Positions 18,735 through 29,554 are shown, numbered from the stretch's first letter. The stretch is DNA of 64,000 nucleotides from Pichia kudriavzevii (GCF_003054445.1 NC_042508.1:1550001-1614000); one strand, 5' to 3'. Numbers and translations: made by a program. The notes: generated by a model from the sequence alone, not told the origin.

Positions 18735-20840
18735 CTACCATTTTTGCATCTCTTCGAAGTATTCGATTCTATAAGATGAAGCATTCAAAGACTTTGCAAT
18801 GTGTTTCCTGACTTGATCCACGACCTCAGGATGAGAACATGCACCAAATGCAATTGTTCCTGCTGCATCTGAAATTTCAGAATCAATAATTTCGGTTGCC
18901 TTTAAACGACCGAACTTGATATCAGCAAAGGAAGCAACAGCTGCAACTTGTTCATCCATGTTAACTTCTGCAGGCGGGGTGAACTCTTCCTTGTTTTCGT
19001 TATCATCACTAGAAGTTGTAGAAAGATAACTACCCTCAGGTTGACTGACATAAATGACAGGTTTGACAATTGTATCTTTGAACATTAATAGTTCAGGTGC
19101 ATAACTTTTAATGTCTTCTAATCTACGAACTGACCAATAGAATTTGACTTCTTTGTTAGCATCTGTTTCAACTAGTCTTTTTGCATGGAATAGTGGTCCA
19201 GAGATACCTGTACCGCCGGTAATAAAAACAGATTTATCAAACATTTGGTATGGTGATTGTTCACCATAGTAACCATCCACTGCTATCTTAATCGCAATTG
19301 TATTTTTTTCGGATTTTCTACACAGATCTGCAATTTTCTTAGTGATACCCTTTTTGATACGACAAGTAAAGTGAATATGTCCGGGTTGAGATTCAGATGG
19401 GTAAACAGTGAATGGATGAGATTGGAAAAAAGTTGTTGGTGTCAAGAAATGGATAAAGGCATGTGCACCAGGATATGGTTTCATGATTTTACTGGTGTTG
19501 GCAACAGTGATCTTCAAAACCTCCTCACCAGGGAAATATTCCACAGTCGCAGATGGAGCAAAACCATTTAGGAAAATACGTGCAATTCTAACAACTCTAT
19601 CAAAGATCCAAATACCACAACATGCCCAGTAAAAATCTTCATAGTCTTGAGATGCAGCGTGAAGCCAAGCAGAATAGAGAAAAGTAACCACCAATATGAT
19701 ATGAGTATACAGGAATATTTCATAGTAGTATTTCCTAATAGGAGCAGCGGCACAGAGTAAAATAATACCACCTGCAACAGTACCGACAATTCCCCATCTA
19801 TACCAACCTGTTTGGAATCGACTGAATTTATCCAATGCGTAAGTCTGAGAAGCCATAGCGAAGGAATGAATCAAAATTTCCATCATAACGAACCTTGCCA
19901 GCCATTTATGGAAAGTAACAAATCTTTGATATTTCCATCTGGTGATCACTTGAAAGAAATTGTTCCTACCAGGGAAAATAAACAAGAGAGGAAGATGATA
20001 AGACAGACTAATTGCAGACCTGTCACCATAATACCGTGATAAACCAGCTTGTTTGTTTGCAAAAACTGTGTCACCTTCAAGGTAGTCAAAGCCAAGAATA
20101 AAATTGGTCAAAACGATGTACAAAAACATCAAACATATGAAGAACGCTTCTACTCTATCTGGGTTAACACCACCCAAGAAGCCACCGTGCAAATGATTAC
20201 CCAGTATTCCCAAGGAGAAATTTTTCCTAACAAAGTTAACCAAAGTACCAGTCTTTGCATTATTATAAGTCAACGAAAATCTTGATAACCAGTTAAGAAT
20301 TCCAGCAACAATCATAACTAAACCTACAGCAGCAACAAAAGCAATACCCATATAGTGAGAGGTTGAGACATTATCCCATCTATGTTTGTTAGAGATCATT
20401 GCAAGTGTAGCAGCTTTCTCAACAGATTTACCATGAATTGGGAATTTTGGAGAAGTTTTATTATATTTTGAATCTTCGTCAATGTTAACAAAATCATTTT
20501 GTAGGCTTTCGTAGTTATCAACCAGTTTCTTGGAAGTCATTTTCTTTTGTTTACCCTTTGTTTGACATAGCTGAACAATTTGCGAAACCAATTTGTCCTT
20601 CGATAAATGAGGAAAGTACTCCTCAGTACAACCCAACCATGAAGCCAAAGCGTATTCGTTCTTACAAGAACAAGTGTATTTTTTATCGGATTCAGGTTTA
20701 CCACAAAAGTATGCCTTCTTACTAATTGCGGACTTACAACCAATAGCAGCATAGTATTCGTTGTCATAAGCCACCCATTCACCAGCTTCAACAACTCCTG
20801 TCAATAGTAGAGACCACTGTAATATTGAACCTAATTTCAT
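18735..20840 (-). CDS. FRE-family ferric/cupric reductase, plasma membrane
   Basis: Reduces extracellular Fe3+ or Cu2+ with electrons from cytosolic NADPH so that the metal can be taken up. The 701-aa protein has a signal peptide (MKLGSILQWSLLLTGVVEAG), a Cys-rich extracellular segment (IGC, YFCG, YTCSC, LGC), then several membrane helices (AFVAAVGLVMIVAGIL; FICLMFLYIVLTNFIL; IVGTVAGGIILLCAA; IILVVTFLYSAWLHAA). Heme-ligand histidines sit in TFHKWLARFVMMEILIHSF and YTHIILVVTFLYSAWLHA. FAD- and NADPH-binding parts follow (HPFTVYPS; FITGGTGISGPLFHAKRL), with the family tail GACSHPEVVDQVRKHI. Size matches Fre2/Fre3 (about 700 aa); which FRE paralogue cannot be told. A TATATAA box lies about 120 bp upstream on the minus strand. 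I saw no clear Aft1 site. Confidence 0.9.
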   Translation of the reverse strand: MKLGSILQWSLLLTGVVEAGEWVAYDNEYYAAIGCKSAISKKAYFCGKPESDKKYTCSCKNEYALASWLGCTEEYFPHLSKDKLVSQIVQLCQTKGKQKKMTSKKLVDNYESLQNDFVNIDEDSKYNKTSPKFPIHGKSVEKAATLAMISNKHRWDNVSTSHYMGIAFVAAVGLVMIVAGILNWLSRFSLTYNNAKTGTLVNFVRKNFSLGILGNHLHGGFLGGVNPDRVEAFFICLMFLYIVLTNFILGFDYLEGDTVFANKQAGLSRYYGDRSAISLSYHLPLLFIFPGRNNFFQVITRWKYQRFVTFHKWLARFVMMEILIHSFAMASQTYALDKFSRFQTGWYRWGIVGTVAGGIILLCAAAPIRKYYYEIFLYTHIILVVTFLYSAWLHAASQDYEDFYWACCGIWIFDRVVRIARIFLNGFAPSATVEYFPGEEVLKITVANTSKIMKPYPGAHAFIHFLTPTTFFQSHPFTVYPSESQPGHIHFTCRIKKGITKKIADLCRKSEKNTIAIKIAVDGYYGEQSPYQMFDKSVFITGGTGISGPLFHAKRLVETDANKEVKFYWSVRRLEDIKSYAPELLMFKDTIVKPVIYVSQPEGSYLSTTSSDDNENKEEFTPPAEVNMDEQVAAVASFADIKFGRLKATEIIDSEISDAAGTIAFGACSHPEVVDQVRKHIAKSLNASSYRIEYFEEMQKW

Positions 20841-21680
20841 TTGGTGATAGGATGAATCGATCTTCTGTGTTGATTAACGGATGATATAGAAAGCAACAGA
20901 ATGATCGGCTCATATGACGATTGAGACAGAAAGCTCATCACAAACAGCAAACTCAATTCTTTATATAGGACGCATGAGATACAAACACCATAGAAAGGTG
21001 AAAATATAACAGTTATCCCGTTGTCCTGTTACAGTTGAAGAAAATGAACGTGCATTAGCCATCCCAAGGGTTTATTATTCTCATATCCAATTAGAATCGA
21101 GACACTTTACGGAGAAGAGCAATCAATTAAACCAGTTTCCCATTGTTTGAAATCTAGATGTTGAAACAAAAATGATGCTAACTAAATATAGGTCCCTGGA
21201 ATAACCACTTGCGCATAAAACATTTTTTTCCTTTTATTGCCGGACACCTTTTCGTTAAGGCCATCTAGTCTACTCAATTCTATCTTATGCTCATTTTCTT
21301 ACAGAATATCGTACACAATTAATTACTGCTATACATGTATTCCATCTATGTAGGGGATATTACTTGCCCTATGTTTATAATATTAATCCTACTATGAGGC
21401 ACCGACTTCACCCAGCTGCAGATGATCATCTCCTGTTGCTATGCCGCCCTTACCCGTAACAAAAGAAACCATGACAAGCTAGAAAACTAGTTAACTGAAA
21501 AAAAAACCACTCAAATCTATCCTTCATCCAACCATATGCATGGAAAACGGCGTGCGTTCCCTTAGAAAGCGATATCTCCAGCAATAGCACCGAAAACTCC
21601 GTCGGCGCTCCAGGGGTTTAAAAAAAAAAAAGGGGAGGAGTTCTTTGTCCCTCGTGGAGGACTTGCAGCTTTTCAACTTT
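20841..21680. promoter_or_regulatory. FRE promoter and RAD52 3' flank
   Basis: 840 bp. The part near 20961-20967 has a TATATAA box for the FRE gene. No PyPuCACCCPu (Aft-type) iron element is visible. An A-run with AGGGG lies near 21620-21636, close to the 3' end of RAD52. No gene is supported. Confidence 0.45.
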
Positions 21681-23264
21681 TCACTTTCTTTGGCGCTTCA
21701 GGTGGTGTTGCTGTGGGAGTTTGTCTGGCGGAAGACCAAACGAGCGCTTAGATAGTAGCGGAGAAGATACATTCGATGTTTGCATCGGATTTAAGTTGAC
21801 ATTGATCCGATTTTTGATTTTTCTATCCATTTTCTTGCTGTTGGTGGTAGGATGAAGGGTATTAGTGTTTGTATCATCACTGGTATTTACAGTTATCTCC
21901 GTGCTAGGGGCTGTAGTGATTTTATCTTCACTATTCTCTGTGTTGCTTTTGCTTTTATTTCCCAGGGCAGCCTGGACTTGCGATTTTTTCACTGGAAGTG
22001 ACTTTGTATGCACAATGAAAGAAGACTTATTTAAATGCCTCCCGTTGAAGGAGAGATCGTATTTCAGCGAGTTTTGCAATGTCGGATCTTGTTGAACACT
22101 ATCAGCACTAGTTGCTGATACAAACGTGACTTGCTCAGGCACCATACTCGTAGAATTGAAGCTATTATTACTAATGTCTGCCGTCTCGTTATTAGCCTTC
22201 GTTCCATCCATTTTGTTTTCCACTGGCTTGTTGATGTTGCTCAAAGTCGATTCTCCCTGAAATGCATTCATATCCACATCACCTTCAAAATCAGATGGTG
22301 GCAACTCCTCTTCCTTGTTGAAATTGTTACTATTTAATATTTCATTATCCACATCATCATCATCAGGCCAGTCATCACTAAACATAAAAGAATCCTCAAG
22401 TTCCTCCTTATCTTTGCCAGTATTTCTTTCTTCCACTAGCTCACTAAATTTGCCTTCATCCTTTTGATTATTGACAATGTAGTTTTTCTCGTGACTTTTT
22501 TTCTTGTTATCGAGTAACGACAAAGCTTGCTGACTTGTTGATTTACTTGATTTTGCTGATATCGAATGCAGCTGAGCATTAGATGGAACACTTGTAGCTG
22601 AGTTCATATTTGAACCTAATAGCTTTCTACCGTCAGCTTTAATGCCGTCATCAATATCAGGTGCCATTTCTGTCCGAGTATTTGGCTTTGCTGGAACCGT
22701 GCTCGATCGCCTCATCAATTCATTTTCATCAAACTCAGTTGGTGGCCTAGACACCTTGGTAATTTGTTGCAAAAATTCTTTATCATATAAGCAATTACCT
22801 AGAGCGTTACCAAATTGTCGTAATGCACGTTTCATACCATCTGTGAATGCCTCTTTTTTACATTTGTCAAATGCCATAGCTTTCCCTTTACAGTTTTCAA
22901 TAGAGCCATATCCAACATCCTCATGGAAAGTCCCATCCTTAAGTATGACTCGAACAATACAACTCAAACCCAAACTGATAGCACCATTTCTTTCATCAAT
23001 ATAATCAACCTTGAACTCTCTTAATTCGGTATTCCAACCTGTTGGTCCAAAAATCTCGTTAGCTAAATTGATGGCTTTCCACCCTTCTAAATATTGAACA
23101 CTGTTGTAACCAGGCCCTTTTCTTTTGCTTATATACTCAGGCCCTAATTTTCGATTCAAGGCCACTCTGATTGCCTCCAGCTCCTTTGGGGTGTATCCTG
23201 GAGCAGCTTCATTGCTGGGAGTATGTATTCTCTGTCGTTGATCTTTACTTGATAGTCTGTACAT
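21681..23264 (-). CDS. RAD52: Rad52 recombination mediator
   Basis: Rad52 loads Rad51 on RPA-coated single-stranded DNA and anneals complementary strands in homologous recombination. The 527-aa protein carries the conserved N-terminal annealing domain at about residues 15-180: KLGPEYISKRKG, YLEGWKAINLANEIFGPTGWNTE, DYIDERNGAISLG, IVRVILKDGTFHEDVGYGSIEN, KKEAFTDGMKRALRQFGNALGNCLYDKEFL. The rest is polar and poorly conserved, as in other Rad52 proteins, and ends in a basic KRQRK. The start is ATG 23264 (MYRLSSKD); the frame is open a little further upstream only through non-ATG codons. It is divergent from NDC1, and a MluI cell-cycle box lies between them. Confidence 0.96.
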   Translation of the reverse strand: MYRLSSKDQRQRIHTPSNEAAPGYTPKELEAIRVALNRKLGPEYISKRKGPGYNSVQYLEGWKAINLANEIFGPTGWNTELREFKVDYIDERNGAISLGLSCIVRVILKDGTFHEDVGYGSIENCKGKAMAFDKCKKEAFTDGMKRALRQFGNALGNCLYDKEFLQQITKVSRPPTEFDENELMRRSSTVPAKPNTRTEMAPDIDDGIKADGRKLLGSNMNSATSVPSNAQLHSISAKSSKSTSQQALSLLDNKKKSHEKNYIVNNQKDEGKFSELVEERNTGKDKEELEDSFMFSDDWPDDDDVDNEILNSNNFNKEEELPPSDFEGDVDMNAFQGESTLSNINKPVENKMDGTKANNETADISNNSFNSTSMVPEQVTFVSATSADSVQQDPTLQNSLKYDLSFNGRHLNKSSFIVHTKSLPVKKSQVQAALGNKSKSNTENSEDKITTAPSTEITVNTSDDTNTNTLHPTTNSKKMDRKIKNRINVNLNPMQTSNVSSPLLSKRSFGLPPDKLPQQHHLKRQRK

Positions 23265-23363
23265 TAAAGTGCGTATGGACTGTACTTGCAACACCTGAAT
23301 ACCAACTTGTTCTGATCTATTGCAACGAGCTTATCTTTAACAAGAATATTAATGTACCTAACT

Positions 23364-23369
23364 ACGCGT
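23364..23369. promoter_or_regulatory. MCB (ACGCGT) between RAD52 and NDC1
   Basis: One ACGCGT palindrome 100 bp from the RAD52 start and 209 bp from the NDC1 start. MBF binds ACGCGT to drive G1/S transcription in yeasts. The divergent gap (23265-23577, 313 bp) otherwise holds T-runs only. Confidence 0.55.
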
Positions 23370-23577
23370 TCCTTGTAAATGGCAAAACTTTTGATGAATT
23401 TTCTACAAATCATGCACATTATTTTTTCGTAGCGCAGAAGTCCTAATTGGTATTTTTCGCATTTCCCTCCCTTTTTTTTTTCCTTCATGAATACTGTGAA
23501 GTTTAATGTAATTACATTTTTTTTTTACCAAACTTAGTTGGATTAGTAACAAAGCAACGGATATAAAATAGTTTTCG

Positions 23578-25641
23578 ATGTCTGCTTGGAATGGTTCAAC
23601 AAACAATACATTTTCATCTTCTGTTTCGCCGATTCGTTCTGATGTTAGGTCGTCCGTGCAGCGCACATTGATAAATCCATCATTTCAAAATAAGAAACAA
23701 CTATCAATAAAACAAAGTACTAATAGAATAGGTAGACGTGAATCCCAGTTTAAAACTTACTCGTCTCTTTATGACAACTTTTTCCATAAAAGGATGAAGT
23801 TTTACCACAGGTTATCTGCACTCATTGCAGCAATTTTTACATTAATATTAAGTGTCCCATTTGGTGGAAGGCTGATATTTTATCCAATCAAGTTTCTTCT
23901 TATTTGGTTTGGCTTCTTTCTTTTGCAGCAAGCACGTGTATGTACAATTCAAACAGAATCTTCTAAAGCAGGAAACCATATTGAAAAGGTTGTCTCCATT
24001 TTAAGCTCAAAAAAATCCTATATTCTCATTTGTGCATTTATGATAAATTCATGTATTGTCTCTTCGATTATTTTTTCACAATCTGGTTCTTCTCTAAGTT
24101 GTTATATTGAGACACCGACCAAAACTATCAAACCTTTTTTGAATGATAACTTCGCATTTTTCTGTTTCTTCACTTTAATCTCATCAGTGGTTTACTCCTT
24201 CGACTTCTTAGTATCAGAAAAGTTCACTCTACATTTTCCGATCGGTACATTTAGACAGGAACCTATTGAATATTTGAAAGCATTGCCACATCTTAGAATA
24301 ATAATTTTATCACTGCTAAAAACAATTGTGTTGTCTTTGATATCCCCCTTGGTGTACCATATTTTTTTTCGTAACTTATTTTTCAAGTTTTTTTTGAAAC
24401 CATTGGTCATCTTTTTAGATTTGAACAAACAGCTTCCAAGATCTGATTTCAATATATTCACATTATCTACAATATTAATTTATTTGTGGATCTCTTTCTT
24501 GTCATTAGATATTCTAAATGAATGTTTCAATGCTTATGCAATGGTTGGCTGTTTGGTAGTTCAAAAACCGATCAGTCATTACAGTGAGACGCCGATTCAA
24601 ACTTTAATCTCAGGGTTGAAAGATACAAAAAATCAATTAGTACGGTTAACTGCATACCAAGAATTGACATATTTGTCAACAAGCAGTGATTTTAAAGATC
24701 GTGAAAGTTTTTATCGTGCTGATAACTGGTCTTTGATCTTAGGAGAGTATTATTTTGTTTTGATAAATGCAGCAAAGTCAGCTAGATTAGGCTTACCGAA
24801 AATTGAAAAGAATGATGTCTTTAGAAATGAAAAATTAGAAAAACTAAAGAAACAAGCCAGCATATTTGGGAATATGAGTAATTATGAAAATAATTTGGAC
24901 TTTGATTTTGAGTTTGAGATTAAAGATGGAAAGTTCAAAAGGACTTCCGAGAAGAATGAGGACAATGGTGATGTGACTGTTATTAAACAGGGTAATGAAG
25001 CGATCTTTAAGAACCCAGATGAAAGGGAAAAGATCAAATCTTTTGAATCGCAATATGATGTTCTACTTACTTCAAGTCATGATTATTTAAACAAGCTTAC
25101 AAAAAAGATGGAAGTCGTTTTTAAAGAGTATTTTAAGTATGATCCGACCAAGGAGAACAAAGATTCCAACAGTATCAAGTATCAGCTTTATATTCTATTC
25201 AAAGATTTATCCAAGTTTGCTAATCATTTAATATTTGGTACAATTGAAGAGCAAGCTAACAAACGGGTTCCTAATAAGGAACTAGTTGGATTTGCAATTA
25301 TATCATTGACTGAAATGATGATTCGCTCTAAAACCGAAGATAAAAACAACTCAGTCCAAGGCACTTTAGTAGAATGCTTGACTTTACTAACCAAAGTTTA
25401 CAAGGGAACCTCAGAATTTATCAATAGTCCCCCTACTGAAATTGATGAAAACCAACCAAACTCAATTATGATTGTGAACGAACTTTCACTCAGTTATTTT
25501 TTCAAGTTGGTAATCTATTACAACAATGTTCTGAACGATTTATTATTACCTCCAGAAGTGTTCAGACTTGCTAAATGGTGTACTGATATGGCGTTGGAAC
25601 AACAGAAGGAGCAAAAGTTAAGGACAGATATTATACAGTAA
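23578..25641 (+). CDS. NDC1: Ndc1 pore-membrane nucleoporin
   Basis: A 687-aa multi-pass membrane protein (yeast Ndc1 is 655 aa). It has a Ser-rich cytosolic start, about six membrane helices within residues 75-310 (for example LSALIAAIFTLILSVPF; YILICAFMINSCIVSSIIF; FAFFCFFTLISSVVYSF; FNIFTLSTILIYLWISFLSLDIL), then a long soluble C-terminal half. The junction LNECFNAYAMVGCLVVQKPISHYSETPIQTLISGL...LTAYQELTYLS is the recognisable Ndc1 signature. Ndc1 anchors nuclear pores and spindle pole bodies in the nuclear envelope. Together with MLP1 this gives the window two nuclear-pore genes, which is probably chance. The ATG at 23578 is the first in frame. Confidence 0.85.
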   Translation: MSAWNGSTNNTFSSSVSPIRSDVRSSVQRTLINPSFQNKKQLSIKQSTNRIGRRESQFKTYSSLYDNFFHKRMKFYHRLSALIAAIFTLILSVPFGGRLIFYPIKFLLIWFGFFLLQQARVCTIQTESSKAGNHIEKVVSILSSKKSYILICAFMINSCIVSSIIFSQSGSSLSCYIETPTKTIKPFLNDNFAFFCFFTLISSVVYSFDFLVSEKFTLHFPIGTFRQEPIEYLKALPHLRIIILSLLKTIVLSLISPLVYHIFFRNLFFKFFLKPLVIFLDLNKQLPRSDFNIFTLSTILIYLWISFLSLDILNECFNAYAMVGCLVVQKPISHYSETPIQTLISGLKDTKNQLVRLTAYQELTYLSTSSDFKDRESFYRADNWSLILGEYYFVLINAAKSARLGLPKIEKNDVFRNEKLEKLKKQASIFGNMSNYENNLDFDFEFEIKDGKFKRTSEKNEDNGDVTVIKQGNEAIFKNPDEREKIKSFESQYDVLLTSSHDYLNKLTKKMEVVFKEYFKYDPTKENKDSNSIKYQLYILFKDLSKFANHLIFGTIEEQANKRVPNKELVGFAIISLTEMMIRSKTEDKNNSVQGTLVECLTLLTKVYKGTSEFINSPPTEIDENQPNSIMIVNELSLSYFFKLVIYYNNVLNDLLLPPEVFRLAKWCTDMALEQQKEQKLRTDIIQ

Positions 25642-25691
25642 GATAGCCCTAGTTTAGTTTTTATAAAATGCTTATAAACTTTAACAAAGTT

Positions 25692-27557
25692 TTATTCATT
25701 GTCTCCATTTGTATCCGCCCTATTTGGCGTTGAGTCTAATAACACAGGTTTCAAAACATTTCTATCAAAGTTGGTAAACCATTTAGCATGTTCGTCAACA
25801 CTGAATATTTCACTTAAATTCATACCCGATGAAGAATCATTGTTATTTGTCTTATTCACAGGTGAGGCTCCGTTTAAATCTGGTGATTTAGTATTATTCA
25901 TTTCAATGTAAGCGGAAGGATCAGCTTCGTCTTCTGATGGCTGTCTGGTTCTGTTCTTCGATGTAGCATGATCAAAGTACTTGGTTGAATCTAAATCGAC
26001 ATTAGAAGAAGAGCCAATATTGTGTGAGTTAGGTTGATGAGGTGGCATTTCAATATCAAACTCATCGTCACTAACATCTTCTTCTATACACCCAGTTTTG
26101 ATATTTAACATTTCCAACATACCAGCGGTAGTACCACCGAATAATATCACAGTTAAAACAACAACAATCAACACTGTAGCTAGTAATGCAAATTTAGATT
26201 CTCCTTGTAATCCCATCGCTAGTGCAACACCAACAGCGCCACGCAATCCTGCCCAAAATTGCATCATTTGATAGTTATAAGGAATTTCATCTTGTAAAGT
26301 GGACAGAGAAGTGAGACCACGAGCTTCTTTCCGATTACGAGAAAACCAATTTATAAACCTTGATAGAGGGAAAACAGCCGCCCATCTTGCAACGCAGATA
26401 CTAACAAACGTGACAATAATCAAAAGAGGTTTGAAAATTAGCTCAACCTCAGTGAATAAAGATAAACCTAAATAAATAAAGATAAAATTTTCTGATAATT
26501 GTGCTAATAACTGGAAGACATATTTTGTTGCTATTTGGGTACGCCGTGACATGTTATAATAAGCATAGTGCTTCATCGTAATACCACAGAATAATAGAGA
26601 AACAATACCCGACATGTGGCAACCATTTGAGAAGAAATAGGATTCGTACGCAAATAGTAGTACTAGACAAGTTTCAATTTGAGGGTATCTTCTAATATGA
26701 GAATGTTTCAATACTAGGGCAATTAAAACCCCCCAAACTAGACCAATTAAAGTGGATACAGTAAAAGTAACCAAGAATAAAGAAATACCTTCAAAAATCG
26801 ATGAAAGACCAGCATGCTTACCATGGAATTGTTGGCAGGTTTCGAACATAACAATACATATAGCATCGTTTAACAAGGATTCCCCGAAAATAATGGTATA
26901 CAATTTAGGATCCACCTTATAGGAATTGAAGATAGAGAGAATTGTGACGGGATCTGTTGCCGATAAAGTGGCACCCACTGCCAAAGCGTCAACAAAAGAT
27001 ATATGTATGCTTTCAATACCCAGTTTTGTATAAATGAATAATATTATCCCAACAACCATGGCACTTATAAAGGTACCAGGGATGGCGAAAACTAGGATTG
27101 AACCAATATTTCTGAAAAAGTTAGCTTGATGTAACTCATAACCGGAATTCAAGATGATAGGTGGTAGCAATATGTTGAAAAAATAACTTGAATTAAATTT
27201 GACTGCGTCTTGAATGTAGTGTCCAGGAGAGACTCTTATAACTAGGCCAATTACCATACCATAGAAAATAGATAGGACGGTCTCGTGGATGGCTTTTATT
27301 CTTTTTTGTTGTAAATAATATGAAGACCATAATGCCGAACAAAGTAGGAATAAAACAATAAACAACGCCCACGATGAAAAGATTTCTTCAGCAACCGGAT
27401 TAACATCCTCCAAATTGTTATCATCAGGTAAATTGATATCGGGGGAATCGTCAATTGGTTCTTCATCGATTGGGTTGATTTTTCCACCTCCGTTAAGGAC
27501 ATTCTTGGCCAGTACAAAACTGGCCTGAAGTAGAAGAGAGTACCATATGCCAGCCAT
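25692..27557 (-). CDS. NHX1: Nhx1 endosomal Na+(K+)/H+ exchanger
   Basis: Exchanges lumenal protons for Na+ or K+ in late endosomes and vacuole, affecting pH and trafficking. At 621 aa it matches Nhx1 (633 aa). An N-terminal signal-like helix precedes an acidic lumenal segment. About 11-12 membrane helices follow, with the amiloride-site motif YFFNILLPPIIL, the catalytic ATDPVTILSIF and GESLLNDAICIVMFE (ion-binding Asp), and RGAVGVALAMGL. The cytosolic tail is acidic and polar. The gene converges on NDC1 and is divergent from GUK1 with a 246 bp shared promoter. Confidence 0.94.
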   Translation of the reverse strand: MAGIWYSLLLQASFVLAKNVLNGGGKINPIDEEPIDDSPDINLPDDNNLEDVNPVAEEIFSSWALFIVLFLLCSALWSSYYLQQKRIKAIHETVLSIFYGMVIGLVIRVSPGHYIQDAVKFNSSYFFNILLPPIILNSGYELHQANFFRNIGSILVFAIPGTFISAMVVGIILFIYTKLGIESIHISFVDALAVGATLSATDPVTILSIFNSYKVDPKLYTIIFGESLLNDAICIVMFETCQQFHGKHAGLSSIFEGISLFLVTFTVSTLIGLVWGVLIALVLKHSHIRRYPQIETCLVLLFAYESYFFSNGCHMSGIVSLLFCGITMKHYAYYNMSRRTQIATKYVFQLLAQLSENFIFIYLGLSLFTEVELIFKPLLIIVTFVSICVARWAAVFPLSRFINWFSRNRKEARGLTSLSTLQDEIPYNYQMMQFWAGLRGAVGVALAMGLQGESKFALLATVLIVVVLTVILFGGTTAGMLEMLNIKTGCIEEDVSDDEFDIEMPPHQPNSHNIGSSSNVDLDSTKYFDHATSKNRTRQPSEDEADPSAYIEMNNTKSPDLNGASPVNKTNNNDSSSGMNLSEIFSVDEHAKWFTNFDRNVLKPVLLDSTPNRADTNGDNE

Positions 27558-27803
27558 TGTACTCGTGCACCAAGTAAGGTTCCCTAGTGTGCAATGCTAG
27601 AATAAGTCCCATCAACAAGATTTACATGTTCGAGAATCTCTGATGGATACCCTGACCTCCTCTTTTGATTTTCTTAGTTCGCGTTTGTTGACAATTGCTT
27701 CATTTTTCACAGGAATGTTTGTATATAGGAACTTTTCTCTTTAGAAGAGAATTTTCTCTTACAACTTGTGAAATAAGTACATAAGCATTGCTCAAAGATT
27801 AAG

Positions 27804-28373
27804 ATGGTTGGCCGTCCTATTGTTGTCTCAGGTCCATCTGGTACCGGCAAGTCTACCCTTTTGAAACGTTTAATGGGTGAATATCCAGATAAGTTTGGTT
27901 TTTCAATCTCAAATACTACTAGGGCTCCAAGACAGGGTGAAAAAGATGGTGTAGACTATTACTTTACTTCTGTGGAAATGTTCAAAAAGATGATCGAAAA
28001 AAATGAGTTCATTGAATGGGCTCAATTTTCTGGTAACTACTATGGTACTTCCATTGCAGCTGTCAAGCACGTTGCTGATGTCTTAAAGAGAACATGTATC
28101 TTAGATATCGATATGCAGGGTGTCAAATCAGTCAAGCAAACAGACTTAAACGCAAGATTTCTATTCTTATCTCCCCCATCCATCGCAGAGTTAAGAAAGA
28201 GATTAGAAGGTAGAGGCACTGAAACCCCAGAATCTCTTGAAAAGAGAATCGCAGCAGCGACTGCTGAGATGGAATATGCAAAGACAGGTGCTCACGACAA
28301 AATTATTGTTAACGACGATTTGGAGAAGGCGTACAAAGAGTTTAAGCAATTTATTTTTTCTGAAGAAGTGTAA
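27804..28373 (+). CDS. GUK1: Guanylate kinase
   Basis: Phosphorylates GMP to GDP with ATP in the cytosol. The 189-aa length fits the family (187 aa in yeast). The P-loop GPSGTGKST, the GMP-binding [32 protein letters not shown], the [12 protein letters not shown] Walker-B-like strand and the lid [20 protein letters not shown] are all present. The start ATG is preceded by a purine-rich AAGATTAAG context. No oddities. Confidence 0.97.
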   Translation: MVGRPIVVSGPSGTGKSTLLKRLMGEYPDKFGFSISNTTRAPRQGEKDGVDYYFTSVEMFKKMIEKNEFIEWAQFSGNYYGTSIAAVKHVADVLKRTCILDIDMQGVKSVKQTDLNARFLFLSPPSIAELRKRLEGRGTETPESLEKRIAAATAEMEYAKTGAHDKIIVNDDLEKAYKEFKQFIFSEEV

Positions 28374-28603
28374 AGTTTAGATTTGACTATAGATATATTG
28401 TAACTATATAGGTCAATATAACAGCATGTGTTTAGAACTAGAATGTAAACACGCAAATACGAGCACTTGTGCTTAAGTCATTTATATTGCAGATTACATA
28501 TACAGATAAACAATAAAAATTTATAAAATAGAGAATGAAATCTGGAAAAAGAAAAAAAAAGAAGATGGGTATTTAAATGCAGAGATTTTAAGTGAAAATC
28601 TAA

Positions 28604-29554
28604 TCAAAGGTTGTTGATATCCAAGGATCTCATTTTATTCAAAATTTCATCCAACCTTTCATCAATTTTTCCCGTTTCATGGTCATGCCTACTTTGTGCA
28701 TCTATTTCAACGTTATCCTTAAATTTCTCCTGTAAATCAGAATACAATTTGAGCTGAATTTTGAGGAAGCTTTCAAAACATGGATCGAGCAAGGAAAACC
28801 TGAGCGCAATGTATTCATCAATCTCAAGTTTTAATCTCTGATTGATATCTTGGTAGATATTGCTAATGATCTCAAACTCACCTCGCATTTTTTCAAGCTT
28901 GTCTCTCATTTTCTCCAATTGAGGGTTAGAATTTACAGCTTCATCTGCATTCGATATATTGTTTTCTCTCAAACTGAAATCGAGAGCGTCATAATCTCCT
29001 TGCAATTTATCGAGTTTCGTTTTCGATACGTCAAAATCAAACTTCTTACGTCCTCTCTTCTTGATCAATTTATGAATTTCTTCATTGTATTCTGTCAGTT
29101 CTTTAATTGGTTTAAAAACGGTGATATCCAAAGGCTCATCAATCATGGGCAATACTGTAGATCTTATTTCGTTCAAATTTTGTAATAGTTTCAAACTGAT
29201 ACCATCCCTACCATTAATTCTGCTATTGTTATTGATACTCCCCAATGTCGACAAGCCATCATTCTCAATACTAATTCCTACCATATTGTCCGATTCAATT
29301 CCAAAATTGTAGTCTCCGTAAAAAGAGTCTAACGTTTTCGATAATTGAAATTGTGTTTCCACAAGGTCAACAAACAACATCTTAAAATTAGTCAATTCTT
29401 CACCGAGTTCAGTAATCAAACCCTCATAAATGAGAAAGTTCTTCTCCTTATTGTCGAACTCTGGATCGACTGATGTTTCCTTGTTTTTGGAAGTTTTCAT
29501 TATGACATGGGCACCGGCCCTGTTAACTGCCTTCTTAAATCCAGTCCAAGACAT
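28604..29554 (-). CDS. BAR-domain protein, Rvs161-like
   Basis: The start MSWTGFKKAVNRAGAHVIMK is almost that of Rvs161 (MSWEGFKKAINRAG), the amphipathic helix H0 of N-BAR proteins. The rest is a long helical bundle (YEGLITELGEELTNFKMLFVDLVETQFQLSKTLDSFYG; KKRGRKKFDFDVSKTKLDKL; DEYIALRFSLLDPCFESFLKIQLKLYSDL) typical of BAR dimers that curve membranes at endocytic sites. At 316 aa it is about 50 residues longer than Rvs161 (265 aa), with a polar insert around residues 90-120. There is no SH3 domain, so it is not Rvs167. It could be a second, diverged Rvs161/Hob3-type paralogue rather than the main copy. Confidence 0.8.
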   Translation of the reverse strand: MSWTGFKKAVNRAGAHVIMKTSKNKETSVDPEFDNKEKNFLIYEGLITELGEELTNFKMLFVDLVETQFQLSKTLDSFYGDYNFGIESDNMVGISIENDGLSTLGSINNNSRINGRDGISLKLLQNLNEIRSTVLPMIDEPLDITVFKPIKELTEYNEEIHKLIKKRGRKKFDFDVSKTKLDKLQGDYDALDFSLRENNISNADEAVNSNPQLEKMRDKLEKMRGEFEIISNIYQDINQRLKLEIDEYIALRFSLLDPCFESFLKIQLKLYSDLQEKFKDNVEIDAQSRHDHETGKIDERLDEILNKMRSLDINNL

